A stretch of 64,000 bases of DNA from Deltaproteobacteria bacterium (GCA_016875095.1 VGSG01000003.1:62001-126000); one strand, 5' to 3'. Shown: positions 52,073-61,850, numbered from the stretch's first letter. A program made the numbers and translations. The notes: generated from the letters alone by a model not told the origin.

Positions 52073-52214
52073 GGCGCATCCCGAGAAGCCGCGGGGAATC
52101 GGAGAAGCGGCCGCGAAGCGACAAACGATTTCCCATCCGGGAGTGATTGCGCCTTTGGCCTCTGCGGTTCCGGGACACGCCGAGCAGAGGTTGTTTTCAA
52201 GGAGGATTGAGGGT

Positions 52215-53660
52215 ATGGATCGTGGTAAACCCGGGCGCAATGAGCTGTTCCTGGTGGCGCTGACCGGGGCGCTCCTGATCGCGGGATCGCTCATCGCCGA
52301 CGGCGCGGGACGAGAAGCCCCACCCGCCAAGCGCGCCGCCGCGCCGCCGCGCCTATCGATTAGCAACGCGGTGGCTATATCTCTGGCGCGAAACCTCCGT
52401 ATGGCGGAGGGGCGGCTGTCAATCCAGGAAAAAGAACATCAGCGCCGAGAAGCTTACTCAGACTTCTTTCCCACCCTCGATCTCCAATACATCGCGGAGG
52501 CGAACAGATATCAGCAGGCCGGCAACATCCAAGCCTTCGCGGGATCCCAGGACGCCCGCGCCGCATCCATTGTAACAACTCCGGGCACTCTGGCCGCGGG
52601 GTTCAGGGATCAGGTCATGAGCGACTATCCCTACCGGATCGATCCGTACCGCACGTTCCTATTGAACGCGACCTTGACCCAGCCATTATTCACTGCGGGC
52701 AAACTCCTCAATAACTACAAATACGCTAGATTGGGCGTTGATTTCCAAGAACTTCAGCTCGAGGTGACCAGGCAAGACCTGATCTTGGACGTCTACGAAG
52801 CCTATTACCAGTTACTGCAATCTCAAAAACTCCTGGAAGTGGCCAATCAGTCCATCATTGCACTTGAATCCCTGAGAAACCAGACGATGGAGTTTTACAA
52901 GGCGGGAGTGGTGCCGAAAGTCGATGTGCTTTCCACGGAGGGTCAGCTCGCCCAGGCAAGGATTCAAAAAACACAAGCGCAAACGGATATCGAACGATAT
53001 CGGGCGGCTCTTAATTTCTTGCTCCGTTATCCCCAGGAAACCCCAACCCAGATCGTGGAGGATATGGCCTATATCCCTTCGCCATACGGCATACCGGAGA
53101 TTTACCGCACAGCGGCGGGCAACCGCATAGAAATCAGGCAGGCAAACATCTCGGTGGAACAGGCATTGTCGCTCGTGAAGGCCGCGCAAGCAGACCTGAT
53201 CCCCCAGATAAACATCCAGGTGAGCGGGACGCGGATGAACGATGACTGGAACCCCTTTGATCCGGAAGCCGTCAACGATTGGAGCGTCAAAGGCATTGCA
53301 GCCTGGACCTTGGACATGTTTCGAACCCGTGAGACGGTCAAGGAGCGCCGCGCTTCCCAGGCCAAGGCCTTTGTGGCAAGGGAGTTGCTTGTCGAGCAGA
53401 TCATGCAAGACGTCAAACAGGCGTACGCGGATATGAAGCGTTCCGAGAGCGACATATTCAACAACAAGAAGGCGGTGGAATTCAGAACGGAGAGCTTCCG
53501 GATCAACCGGGAGCGGTACAAGGAACAGGTCGCCACGTACACCGAAGTGCTCGACGCGCAGAGGGAACTGGCGCAGGCGCAGGGTGATTACTATATTTCC
53601 TTGATCCAATATAGGATTAATAGGGCCCTCCTGGAGAGGAGAATGGGCACCCTGCGTTAG
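52215..53660 (+). CDS. TolC-family outer-membrane efflux protein
   Basis: 481 residues from the ATG at 52215 (GGAGGATTGAGGGT upstream). A signal peptide covers about 1-35. Two OEP repeats follow, with long amphipathic helices ('LILDVYEAYYQLLQSQKLLEVANQSIIALESLRNQTMEFYKAGVVPKVDVLSTEGQLAQARIQKTQA' and a similar C-terminal half). It forms the trimeric channel through the outer membrane. No inner-membrane pump or adaptor gene is adjacent; the gene after it is a small exported coiled-coil protein. The cargo is unknown. Confidence 0.9.
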   Translation: MDRGKPGRNELFLVALTGALLIAGSLIADGAGREAPPAKRAAAPPRLSISNAVAISLARNLRMAEGRLSIQEKEHQRREAYSDFFPTLDLQYIAEANRYQQAGNIQAFAGSQDARAASIVTTPGTLAAGFRDQVMSDYPYRIDPYRTFLLNATLTQPLFTAGKLLNNYKYARLGVDFQELQLEVTRQDLILDVYEAYYQLLQSQKLLEVANQSIIALESLRNQTMEFYKAGVVPKVDVLSTEGQLAQARIQKTQAQTDIERYRAALNFLLRYPQETPTQIVEDMAYIPSPYGIPEIYRTAAGNRIEIRQANISVEQALSLVKAAQADLIPQINIQVSGTRMNDDWNPFDPEAVNDWSVKGIAAWTLDMFRTRETVKERRASQAKAFVARELLVEQIMQDVKQAYADMKRSESDIFNNKKAVEFRTESFRINRERYKEQVATYTEVLDAQRELAQAQGDYYISLIQYRINRALLERRMGTLR

Positions 53661-53669
53661 AAACAGGTC

Positions 53670-54134
53670 ATGGTTTCCAAGTCTCCGGAGAATTTGTCCA
53701 GGAGCAGGAGAGAAACGGAATTGCGCGGACACCGACCGGCCTTTGTCATAGCGGCCCTCAGCATGTCCCTTCTCATAGGCGAACCATGTTCCTTTGCGCA
53801 GGAAAGGAGCTCAGCCCCCAGCACTCTCCAAATCGATCAGAATTTCCTCAAAATAAGTCAGGAAATTTTGCAACGCGAGCTCAAGGAGACACGGCGCTGT
53901 ATCGACAACGGGTTGCTCAATCTCCGTGATGTGCGGGGGAATATCAACAGGATCAATCAGGTGGACCTGCTCGACTGTAGGCGACGCCTCTCTCAAATAC
54001 AGAGGAAGATCCAGCAGCTCGGAAGGGCCGCTGAGAGGCTGAACATAGAAGCCCAGGCTCAGGCCGCCATTCTCCAGCAAGTGCTCCGCGAAAGACAACG
54101 AGCCGCGCGCGTAAGAGGGAAGTCCGACCAGTAA
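53670..54134 (+). CDS. Small exported coiled-coil protein linked to TolC
   Basis: 154 residues from ATG; a TTG about 20 codons later with AGGAG upstream is an equally good start that gives a cleaner signal peptide ending SFAQE. The mature part is almost all helix and coiled-coil ('LKISQEILQRELKETRRCIDNGLLNLRDVRGNINRINQVDLLDCRRRLSQIQRKIQQLGRAAERLNIE') with two Cys. It starts 9 bases after tolC. No family is recognised. A periplasmic role with the TolC channel, like a helical hairpin adaptor, is possible. Confidence 0.6.
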   Translation: MVSKSPENLSRSRRETELRGHRPAFVIAALSMSLLIGEPCSFAQERSSAPSTLQIDQNFLKISQEILQRELKETRRCIDNGLLNLRDVRGNINRINQVDLLDCRRRLSQIQRKIQQLGRAAERLNIEAQAQAAILQQVLRERQRAARVRGKSDQ

Positions 54135-54342
54135 TTTCTGTGGCCGCGGGATTTTTCAAGGGCGGTCGGTGGGGGGCATCGGGCCCCTTGGGGCCGGCGG
54201 TTCAGCGCGCACAAATCCACCTCCCACTCTGTCTTACGGAATACAAGAAAACGCTCCGGCATTTGCGCCTGGGCAACTGTCGGCGCGCTCATTCCCGGCA
54301 AGTATGGTCAGAGGGTAAAGAAGATTCGGATGTGGAGCGGAG

Positions 54343-54362
54343 AGAGCCCCGAGGGGCTCTCG
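54343..54362. terminator. Hairpin after dsrC
   Basis: gagagcccc (54343-54351) pairs with ggggctctc (54354-54362), a 9-base stem with a two-base loop. It lies 7 bases past the dsrC stop on the minus strand and between convergent genes. There is no T-run. Confidence 0.5.
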
Positions 54363-54369
54363 GCCGCAC

Positions 54370-54687
54370 TTAAACGCACCCCGTAGGTTTGGGAAGTCCT
54401 GCGAGCTTGCACGCGCCTTTGGCCGGGCCCGACGGGAAAAGCTCGTAGATCTTTTTTAGCTTGAAGCCGGTGTCTTTGCAGAGCTTCCGGATCATCGGGG
54501 CGATGTTGAACTCGAGGTAGTAATTCCTCAGGTAATGAATGACCTTCCAGTGTTCGTCGGTCAGTTCATCGATTCCTTCCAACTTGGCGAAGAGCCGAGC
54601 CACTTCCTCGTTCCAGAGTTCCGGGTCTTGCAAGAACCCGTCCTCGTCCACCTCGAAGGTTTTCCCTTCGATTTCGACAGTAGGCAT
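54370..54687 (-). CDS. dsrC: DsrC, sulfite-reductase-associated redox carrier
   Basis: 105 residues, exactly the length of classical DsrC. The fold motifs 'EVDEDGFLQDPELWNEEVARLFAK' and 'WKVIHYLRNYYLEFNIAPMIRKLCKDTG' are conserved, and the C-terminal swinging arm has both redox Cys, C93 (GACKLAG) and penultimate C104 (PTGCV). That pair marks true DsrC, which carries the sulfur trisulfide from DsrAB to DsrMKJOP, rather than TusE. AAAGGAGG precedes the ATG, and a TATAGT hexamer lies at 54737-54742 upstream. It stands alone, as is usual. Confidence 0.96.
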   Translation of the reverse strand: MPTVEIEGKTFEVDEDGFLQDPELWNEEVARLFAKLEGIDELTDEHWKVIHYLRNYYLEFNIAPMIRKLCKDTGFKLKKIYELFPSGPAKGACKLAGLPKPTGCV

Positions 54688-54914
54688 GTGAAAGAGCCTC
54701 CTTTCGCTTCACTTTTGCCGGATTCGAGCCGAGCAAACTATATAATTCGCCGATGTTACCACCGGCGACGTCCAAACTCAACCGCTTTATGCAGCGCTCC
54801 CCTATGCCTATGTCCCCGAGGAGGACGCGACCCTGGAGTCTGCGCTGCTGTGGGGTTCCTACCTCTTCCTCTCTCTAAAGTAAACTCTTCCGAAAAGCAA
54901 TCACCGGAGAGAGG

Positions 54915-55373
54915 TCATTTTTGTTTTTTCATCTTTCCTTCAATTTCTTTGATCCATCGCTGGAGTATCTTCTTGAGTTCGTCCCGTTTCTCTCTCTTGA
55001 GGCCCTCCTGGTAGGCTTTCAGCGCGGATGCGTAGTCCTTCTTGATTTCGAATACCAGTCCCATCAGGCCATACGCGTCAGGATAATCAGGATTGAGCTC
55101 CACCGCTTTCTTCAAATCGGCAATGCTCTTATCGTATTCTCCCTTCTTGGAATACGCGATCGCCCGATTGTGGTAAGCAACGAAAAACTGCGGGTTTTTC
55201 TCGATCGTCTTAGTAAAAAGCTCGATGGCGCGGTCCCATTTCTGGACGCGCAGGGCAAATTCGCCCTGCTCATAATAGCCCAGGTACTCTTGGTCGGCAG
55301 CGGCGGCTAGGGCCGAAGACCCTCCAAACATCACCAACACCAAGACCGGGGCGAAGAAGACGGTTTTGCCCAT
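54915..55373 (-). CDS. Small exported TPR protein
   Basis: 152 residues with a signal peptide (about 1-24, ending ALAAAA). Three TPR units follow ('YYEQGEFALRVQKWDRAIELFTKTIEKNP', 'AYHNRAIAYSKKGEYDKSIADLKKAVELNPDYP', 'YGLMGLVFEIKKDYASALKAYQEGLKR') and a Lys-rich tail. It should be a small periplasmic adaptor. It lies upstream of dsrC on the same strand but 227 bases away, probably its own transcript. Confidence 0.82.
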   Translation of the reverse strand: MGKTVFFAPVLVLVMFGGSSALAAAADQEYLGYYEQGEFALRVQKWDRAIELFTKTIEKNPQFFVAYHNRAIAYSKKGEYDKSIADLKKAVELNPDYPDAYGLMGLVFEIKKDYASALKAYQEGLKREKRDELKKILQRWIKEIEGKMKKQK

Positions 55374-55662
55374 TGATGAACTTCCGATAATTGTTACAGA
55401 AAAATAAAAATTTTAACACAACTCAGAGACGTGCAAAGAACTTTTTTCTGCGAACCGCCGTTTGTATCTCGCCCCGGCCGGTCCCTCTCTCACCCAGTGG
55501 CGCCTTTCATCGCCCAGGTGACCAAAAGGCTTTTGACCCGCCGGAAGTTCCAGTAGTATCCTGGGAAGGGGGCCAACCGGGGCCTCTCCGAGGTTCTCCG
55601 GCGCCCAAGTGAGCAAGTTTGAGCAGAGGACCTAATCTGAAAGAAATTCGGGGTTTGTGTTC

Positions 55663-58266
55663 ATGAGCCACCCATCGGATTGCCTGACCGTGCCCGAATA
55701 CCTACGAGGAGGTCAGTATCGCCACTTGGCCGCGGTGCTCGACGAAGAGCCCCCGTGGATACTGCGTAAGCTTATCCCGCTCCTCTCTTCCAGGGTCCGG
55801 ATCGAAGATCACATAGTGGAACAGATCCAGGATCTGGCCAAGATGGGACCGGTTATCTACGCCATGAAGTATCGCAGCCTTTACGATCTTCATTTCCTGA
55901 GGATGCGCTTTTGCCGCCTTGGACTTCCCATTCCCGGATTTGTGCTCGGGCGGCCGCTCTTCGTTACCGGTTCGTTGAGAAAGCTCTTCCAGATCGCACG
56001 AAACCGATGCGAGGCAGTGTTAGGCAAGCGGCCGGAAGGCGCGCCGCATGAAGGAGAAGCGCTTAAGCAGGTGATGGATCGGGGAGCGGCGGGGGTTACG
56101 TTCCTGGTGGATGATGCGGGATTCCGGGACCGGTACGTGCATCCGGATCGTGACCCTATTCGGATCATACTCGACCTCCAGGGACGCGTAACCGGATGCA
56201 TATCTATAGTCCCCCTTGTGATTCTCTATGACCGGACTCCTCGGCGCGCCATTCGACCGTTCTGGGAAACGTTTCTGGGGGACCCTGACAGACCCGGCGC
56301 GCTCAGAAGACTCTTGCTGGCGTTTCGGAGGTGGACCGCGCCGGAGCTGCTCATAGGAACGCCAATTCCGCTGCTTGGTTGCTTTGAGGAGTTCGGCGCG
56401 GAGAGGTCGTGGGAAGAACTCCCCTTCGAGCTGCGCAAGGATCTCATTGAGTCCGTTAATGCGCGCATTCGGGTGAGCCGAGGCCCTGAAAGGTTGACAA
56501 AGACTGAAATCAAGGAGCAAGTCCTCCGAGAACCCGCGGTGCAGGAAACCATGTCCGAACTCCTGTCCAAGGAGCAGAGTTCCCCGGAAAAACTTCGGAA
56601 AAAGGCCGAATCATACGTTGAGGAGATAGCCGCGGACCCGCACCTGCAAATCCACCACTTTCTCTATTACATCCTCAAGTGGACTTTCAAGCACGTGTTT
56701 GACGGCATTGACACGAAACCGGAGCAGTTTGAGAACCTCAAGAAAGTGAACGAGAAAGGCTCTCTCGTGTTCGTGCCGTGTCATAAGAGCCACATGGACT
56801 ACCTGCTGGGCTGCTGGCTAATCTTTGTGAACTACATGCCGGTCCCGTATGTGGCGGCAGGCAAGAATTTGTTCTTCTGGCCCGTGGGACCCATACTTCG
56901 CAATGGAGGGGCCTTTTCCCTGCGGAGGACGTTTGTGGGTTTGGAGCTGTATACGCAAGTCTTCGCGGGGTACATAAAGGTGCTGTTACGCCAGCAGTCC
57001 AACATAAAATTCTACATGGAAGGAGGGCGGAGCCGCACCGGCAAGTTGCTCCCACCACGCTTGGGGCTCCTCCGCTTCCTCCTGCAAGCGGTGGATGACG
57101 GCGCGGTCGAAGACCTGAAGTTTGTCCCTTCGTTTATGGGTTATGAGCAAATCCCCGAAGAATCCTCATATCTGAGAGAGCTTTCCGGCGCCGCGAAAGA
57201 GAAAGAGAGCCTCCTTTCTTTTCTCCAGGCACGCAAGATATTTAGAAGGCGTTACGGCAGGATATACGTCCGATTCCACGAGCCTATATCGTACCAGGGG
57301 TTTCGTAACAAATTACAGTCACTCACCGGGCGGGAAGCGGGCCCTTCCGCGACAGACCCGCAATTGGTGGAGGATTTCGCCTACCATCTCATGTACGGGA
57401 TTGTCCGAGCGGGGGTCGTAACACCCGTGGATCTCGTTTCTTCCGCTTTGGTCTGTGCTCGAAAACCGAGGGTAACCCATCGGGAACTTCAGGCATCAAT
57501 CGAAACCTTTTCACAGGCTCTCCGTTGGGTCCAAATTGAATTCGCAGACTCCCTTGACGAGTGGGAGAAGGCGGTTCAAGCTGCGCTGGGAATCTTTCGT
57601 CTGAGAGGCTTTATTGATGTGGAACCCGGGAGCCCGGAGGAACCGGGACCGGTGTACGTTGTCCAGGAAACCGGTCGTCCTAACCTTCAATTCTACCGGA
57701 ATTCCCTCGTGAACTACCTCTGGTCGGCAGCGTTGGTCGCGATGATACTCCTGGAGCACGAGAGCCACGCGTCAGCATTCAGCCCGTCCATGCGAGAAGA
57801 GTTCTTCCGCCTGAAGCGTCTCTTCGCGCGGGAGATCATTGTCGATCCGCTCATTCCGGAGGAGCAGATACTGGAATCAACGCTGGAGCTTTTCCGGGAG
57901 GCAGGGTGGTCGGGCGAGCCAAACGAGAATAACGAGCCCTTGAAACAACTGAAGGGCTTTCTCGTAGACTTGCTGGAAGTGTACGAGCTGGCCTTCGCTG
58001 CGATCGGCGAGTTGGCCGACGGCGCGAGTCAACGTGAGATCTCAAAGAATATGAGCCGGATAGCTCAGGAACGCGTCAGTGGAGACGGGACCCCACCGAG
58101 CCGGTTATTCTCAGGAGTGGCTGTGCGCAGCGCCCTGAGCCGATTGGACGAGCTGGGTCTTGTAGACTTCAAGCGCTCGAGGAAGGTGGTCAAACTGCCC
58201 GACAAGGCTACTGAGTGTGGGGCATGGCATGAATTGCTGACCCGCGCCCTCGGTCCAGACGCCTAG
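55663..58266 (+). CDS. plsB: Glycerol-3-phosphate acyltransferase PlsB-type
   Basis: 867 residues. The acyltransferase HX4D motif 'CHKSHMDYLL' lies at about 373-381, followed by the PlsB-specific 'AAGKNLFFWPVGPILRNGGAFSLRR' and 'FYMEGGRSRTGKLLPPRLGLL' (about 452), and 'VPSFMGYEQIPEESSYLREL'. The large N-terminal domain (about 1-340) and the C-terminal region fit the long PlsB form. It acylates sn-1 of glycerol-3-phosphate at the inner membrane, the first step of phospholipid synthesis. The ribosome site is weak. A single-gene unit, with a repeat element as probable terminator downstream. Confidence 0.93.
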   Translation: MSHPSDCLTVPEYLRGGQYRHLAAVLDEEPPWILRKLIPLLSSRVRIEDHIVEQIQDLAKMGPVIYAMKYRSLYDLHFLRMRFCRLGLPIPGFVLGRPLFVTGSLRKLFQIARNRCEAVLGKRPEGAPHEGEALKQVMDRGAAGVTFLVDDAGFRDRYVHPDRDPIRIILDLQGRVTGCISIVPLVILYDRTPRRAIRPFWETFLGDPDRPGALRRLLLAFRRWTAPELLIGTPIPLLGCFEEFGAERSWEELPFELRKDLIESVNARIRVSRGPERLTKTEIKEQVLREPAVQETMSELLSKEQSSPEKLRKKAESYVEEIAADPHLQIHHFLYYILKWTFKHVFDGIDTKPEQFENLKKVNEKGSLVFVPCHKSHMDYLLGCWLIFVNYMPVPYVAAGKNLFFWPVGPILRNGGAFSLRRTFVGLELYTQVFAGYIKVLLRQQSNIKFYMEGGRSRTGKLLPPRLGLLRFLLQAVDDGAVEDLKFVPSFMGYEQIPEESSYLRELSGAAKEKESLLSFLQARKIFRRRYGRIYVRFHEPISYQGFRNKLQSLTGREAGPSATDPQLVEDFAYHLMYGIVRAGVVTPVDLVSSALVCARKPRVTHRELQASIETFSQALRWVQIEFADSLDEWEKAVQAALGIFRLRGFIDVEPGSPEEPGPVYVVQETGRPNLQFYRNSLVNYLWSAALVAMILLEHESHASAFSPSMREEFFRLKRLFAREIIVDPLIPEEQILESTLELFREAGWSGEPNENNEPLKQLKGFLVDLLEVYELAFAAIGELADGASQREISKNMSRIAQERVSGDGTPPSRLFSGVAVRSALSRLDELGLVDFKRSRKVVKLPDKATECGAWHELLTRALGPDA

Positions 58267-58378
58267 AACAGGGTTCAAGGCTTGTGAGCTTTTTAAGAAG
58301 TTCCCCGACAGGTCCCTATAATCCCCATGAGTCCCGCAAGCGTTAAGATAGGGTTGGCCGTTGATACTGAGGATTCCC

Positions 58379-58459
58379 CCTCACCCTGCCCTCTCCCGCC
58401 AGGGGAGAGGGTTTTTGGACCCCCCTCCCTTGATGGGAGGGAGTAGGGGGAGGGTGAGG
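58379..58459. repeat. Cruciform-forming intergenic repeat (two hairpins within an outer stem)
   Basis: Outer arms cctcaccct (58379-58387) and agggtgagg (58451-58459) enclose two perfect hairpins: ccctctccc/gggagaggg (58389-58397, 58403-58411) and ccctccc/gggaggg (58423-58429, 58435-58441). This is the form of a small dispersed palindromic element of a kind common in bacterial genomes. It fills the gap after plsB and may act as its terminator. Confidence 0.75.
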
Positions 58460-58531
58460 AGCACTCGTTGTTACAGAAGCCCATTCCTTATCTGAGCGCC
58501 TACGGGGCAAGGGGCGATATTTGATGTTGCA

Positions 58532-59965
58532 ATGAAAGTTGTTCTAGTACGCCCACCTTTTTACGCGCTCTTCGGCCTTACCACGCCGAAGATGAAGACC
58601 TATCCTCTGAACCTGCTCAGTCTCGCGACTTATGTGCGGGAGCGGAGCAAGCACGACGTCGCTGTGATTGACGGCGAGAATGTCTCCGTGTCGAGCCTTG
58701 AACCGGTGGGCGGCTCGGACGGCGACCCGGAACAAGTGATGCGCCGAGGCATCCCTCGGATGGTTGGGATACTGGCAGATCCGGAACATGCGCTGTGGCA
58801 AGAACTGGACAAGAGAATTCTTGCGACAGGGCCTGATTTGGTAGGCATAACCTGCAATTCCGGCAACATGGACACTGCCCGAATCATGGCGCGTCGCCTG
58901 AAAAGGCACGGCTATCCGGTCATTTTGGGAGGGAGTCATCCCACCGCCCTTCCCCAACAGAGCCTCAATTACACTTCCGCGGACATGGCTGCCGTCGGCG
59001 AAGGTGAAGTGACCCTGGTTCGTGTCTTGGACGCGTTGGCCGGCCGCGACTCGTTGGCGCAGATCCCTTCCTTGGCATGGAGGGATCGTGGCGGAGTTGA
59101 TGTCAACGCTCGGGGCCCGCTGATCCGAGATTTGGACGAACTCCCGATCCCCGATCGTTCGTTCATCAACAGATCCGATTATTTCGGCGAAGTGATCATC
59201 ACAGGCAGAGGCTGTCCCTTTCAATGCGCGTATTGCGCCTCAAGGACGATCTGGGGACGCGCGGTGCGTTTCCGTTCGGTCGAGTCGATCATTAGAGAGC
59301 TAACGATCCTGAGGAACGAGGCGGAGAATTCGCCCGATCCTGCGCTGGGGCCCCGGGATTCAGCCGAGCGTCCGGGGCGCTGGGTGGTCAAAGCGCTGGA
59401 CGACACCTTCACGGTAAATCGGCCGCGCACCTTGGAGCTGCTTGATCAGATCGTGGCGCACGGCCTCAACTGTTTTGAATTTACCGGCGGGGTTCGGGCT
59501 GACACGCTCAGCGAGGCGCTTGTTCAGAAAATGCGAGAAGCGAACTTTCGCCGAGTGACCCTAGGGGTCGAAAGCGGGAGTCCCCGGATCCTGGACATGA
59601 TCCACAAAGGGGAAACCAACGAAGACGTGAAGCGGGCGGTCAAATTGCTCAGGCAGGCAGGGATCCACTCCCATGCGTTTTTCATGATCGGCTTTCCCGG
59701 GGAGACCAGAGAGGATGTGGAACTCTCAAAGCAGCTCATTATGGAGGCGCAACCCGATCATGTGGAGATCAACATGGTGACGCCGTACCCGGGAACCGAG
59801 CTCTTTGAGAAGCTGATCCGGGAAGACCCGGAAACCATACGTGACTGGCGCCGGTGGTTCCACCAGGGGATGTCCACGCATTCGGACCAGCTTGGATATA
59901 ATCTGGATGAAGCGTATGAAGAATTCCTCGAATTCGCCCGCGTTTACCATGCCTCTCGCAACTAG
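58532..59965 (+). CDS. B12-binding-domain radical SAM protein
   Basis: 477 residues. The N-terminal cobalamin-type Rossmann domain (about 1-150, 'LVGITCNSGNMDTA...', 'VILGGSHPT', 'AVGEGE') precedes the radical SAM core with C228, C232 and C235 (GCPFQCAYC) and a conserved GGVRAD... and ESGSP segment. A loop of about 30 residues rich in Pro/Arg (about 265-290) is inserted after the cluster. No substrate is recognisable; relatives include methylases and methylthiotransferases. It is a single gene with no biosynthetic partner adjacent. Confidence 0.88.
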   Translation: MKVVLVRPPFYALFGLTTPKMKTYPLNLLSLATYVRERSKHDVAVIDGENVSVSSLEPVGGSDGDPEQVMRRGIPRMVGILADPEHALWQELDKRILATGPDLVGITCNSGNMDTARIMARRLKRHGYPVILGGSHPTALPQQSLNYTSADMAAVGEGEVTLVRVLDALAGRDSLAQIPSLAWRDRGGVDVNARGPLIRDLDELPIPDRSFINRSDYFGEVIITGRGCPFQCAYCASRTIWGRAVRFRSVESIIRELTILRNEAENSPDPALGPRDSAERPGRWVVKALDDTFTVNRPRTLELLDQIVAHGLNCFEFTGGVRADTLSEALVQKMREANFRRVTLGVESGSPRILDMIHKGETNEDVKRAVKLLRQAGIHSHAFFMIGFPGETREDVELSKQLIMEAQPDHVEINMVTPYPGTELFEKLIREDPETIRDWRRWFHQGMSTHSDQLGYNLDEAYEEFLEFARVYHASRN

Positions 59966-60115
59966 GCGTAGTGAAGCGTCCAACGAGCTTTACAGTAATT
60001 TCCAATATTCCTGTCCGATTGCCAGAGGCAGGCCGTACCGGCCACAACTGCTTGATTTGTATGAGACAAATGTGCCGGAGCGGAGGCCGGCGCCTACCAA
60101 TGCCCAAGACCGTTG

Positions 60116-60955
60116 CTAAACTAGGCCGTACTCGTTCCGGAGTCGATCGATGGTGAGGATATCAGGCTTGAACGGATTCCGGGGGGCCGATGGGGCCGGG
60201 ATCTGGTGCGTCTCTCCAAAGGGGGTGTCCGCCAACTTAAGGTTGTACGCGGTAATCATGAGGGGTTCAAGATTCACCGCGTCGAGGATATTGTACGCCA
60301 GCAGTGTGTCCAGGGCCCTATGGTTGCCGTTCCGCACGTAGTCCCGCCAGAGCAGCACGGCAAAATATCCGTTCACGCCGTCCAGCTCGTTTCTGTGCAA
60401 TCCCAACTGTCGTTCGCACCCTTTCAAGCCGCCCCGATAGCCCAGGCTGTGCAGGATATGTCTGAGATCGATGTGAGCCAGAGGAAGTTTGATCTTGAAG
60501 TAATCTTCGATGATCGGAACATCGAAGCTCTTGCCGTTGTAGGTCACTATCAGCTTGTACTTGACGATCTCCTCCGCGAACATCCCCAGATTGTATCCAT
60601 GCACGAAGTATAATACGGAAGCGCCGTCGTATAGCGCTATGGTAGTAATATAATTACCGTTGCCGCCTCCGCTGGATGTCTCGATATCCACGTACGCGGT
60701 CTCGCGCCGGAATTCCGGGTAAAGCCGCCACTTTTCGCTTGGAGGGAGGGCCCGCGCGAAATACGCGGCATTACCCATAAGGAGTTGTTCCAAGGAATCT
60801 CGCACCCGATATTGCAGCACATGTCCGTTATGCCCACGAATACCCTCGGGACTTCTGTCCAGGACGTCATCCCACGAAAGCAAGCCCTGCGACCAGAGGT
60901 TACGCTCCGTCTTGAGGCCGATTCCGGATATGTGGCAAAAGGTGTTCTTGAGCAT
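60116..60955 (-). CDS. RNase H-like exonuclease (DEDD type, PF13482-like)
   Basis: 279 residues. A short helix-hairpin-like N-terminus ('FCHISGIGLKTERNLWSQGLLSWDDVL') precedes the RNase H-like domain with D and E in 'YVDIETSSG' (about 89-91), 'IVTYNGKSFDVPI' (about 137-149) and the final acidic residue in 'LAYNILDAVNLEPL' (about 230). This is the DnaQ-like fold of YprB/RNase_H_2 proteins. It should cut nucleic acids with two metal ions. It is on the same strand as the CYTH gene but 64 bases away. Confidence 0.85.
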   Translation of the reverse strand: MLKNTFCHISGIGLKTERNLWSQGLLSWDDVLDRSPEGIRGHNGHVLQYRVRDSLEQLLMGNAAYFARALPPSEKWRLYPEFRRETAYVDIETSSGGGNGNYITTIALYDGASVLYFVHGYNLGMFAEEIVKYKLIVTYNGKSFDVPIIEDYFKIKLPLAHIDLRHILHSLGYRGGLKGCERQLGLHRNELDGVNGYFAVLLWRDYVRNGNHRALDTLLAYNILDAVNLEPLMITAYNLKLADTPFGETHQIPAPSAPRNPFKPDILTIDRLRNEYGLV

Positions 60956-61019
60956 TGCCCTCTCGTTCGCTCATGCCTCACAATGCGCGTCCCAACTATT
61001 ATGCGTGGAGGGATGCGTG

Positions 61020-61850
61020 TCAAGCTTCCGAAAGAAAAGAGGGTTTTTCCGCGGGTGGGAGCCTTCGGGAGAGGATCGCGGCGATTTTGTCATACGCTGC
61101 CGGCAGAAGACACTCCGCTTGAATCAGCCCCCGTAGAGTGTTGTCGGGAAGGAGGGCCTGGATAGCAAGTCCGGTTGAAAGTTTGCCGTAAGGCCATGTC
61201 CGAAGTTCTTCTCCGTACAAGTGTTTCAGCGCGTCCACGACACGGCTGAGCTCGGAGGCCCGCGTTGAAGTGAGGAACTCAATTTCGAGCTCGAAATGCC
61301 GCACCCTTTGGTCCCCAAAATCGTACGAAACACGGTCAATGACCAGTTCAGCCCACGCATGTTCCCTTGCGTCTTTCGGGGCCACTCTCCTGGGGAGCCT
61401 GAGCACGTGACGCTTCTGGATAACAGTCAGCCCCAGTTCCAGCAAGGTCAGCGCCGGATCGTTTTCACGGAATGGCTGCGACTTCACGGAAGCGCTAACC
61501 CCCAGCTTTTCCAATAGCCTATGAAGCTCGGCCAAAGCAGGCCGGGACCACTCGCGTTCGATTTCTGTCCGACTGATAATCCCGGAATCGATGATGGTCG
61601 CGGGTCCTTTGACCGTGAGCAAGCGTTTCTCACCGACGATCCTGATACGGAGAGCCCAGGAACTCCGGCGCAGGGCCTGATCTTGTTTGTCGAAATATGT
61701 GTCGTGGATAGTGAGAGGCGGATCCGGTATGAGAGCAAAACCGCCCAGCTCCCCCAGGGCCGCTATCTTGTCCCACAAGACGCTCGGCGTCTCCGAACAA
61801 ATCGCGAGGGTCAGCTCGGTTTCGTGGTCGGCGAGGAAATTTGGTTCCAT
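61020..61850 (-). CDS. CYTH-domain protein (inorganic triphosphatase-like)
   Basis: 276 residues. The triphosphate tunnel fold shows in 'YFDKQDQALRRSSWALRIRIVGEKRLLTVKGP' and 'RTEIEREW', and later 'FELEIEFL'. The N-terminal ExExK signature reads H-E-T-E-L-T, so the Lys is Thr. The C-terminal CHAD domain of many relatives is missing. Inorganic triphosphatase or thiamin-triphosphatase activity is typical for the family; the altered motif leaves this open. Confidence 0.8.
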   Translation of the reverse strand: MEPNFLADHETELTLAICSETPSVLWDKIAALGELGGFALIPDPPLTIHDTYFDKQDQALRRSSWALRIRIVGEKRLLTVKGPATIIDSGIISRTEIEREWSRPALAELHRLLEKLGVSASVKSQPFRENDPALTLLELGLTVIQKRHVLRLPRRVAPKDAREHAWAELVIDRVSYDFGDQRVRHFELEIEFLTSTRASELSRVVDALKHLYGEELRTWPYGKLSTGLAIQALLPDNTLRGLIQAECLLPAAYDKIAAILSRRLPPAEKPSFLSEA

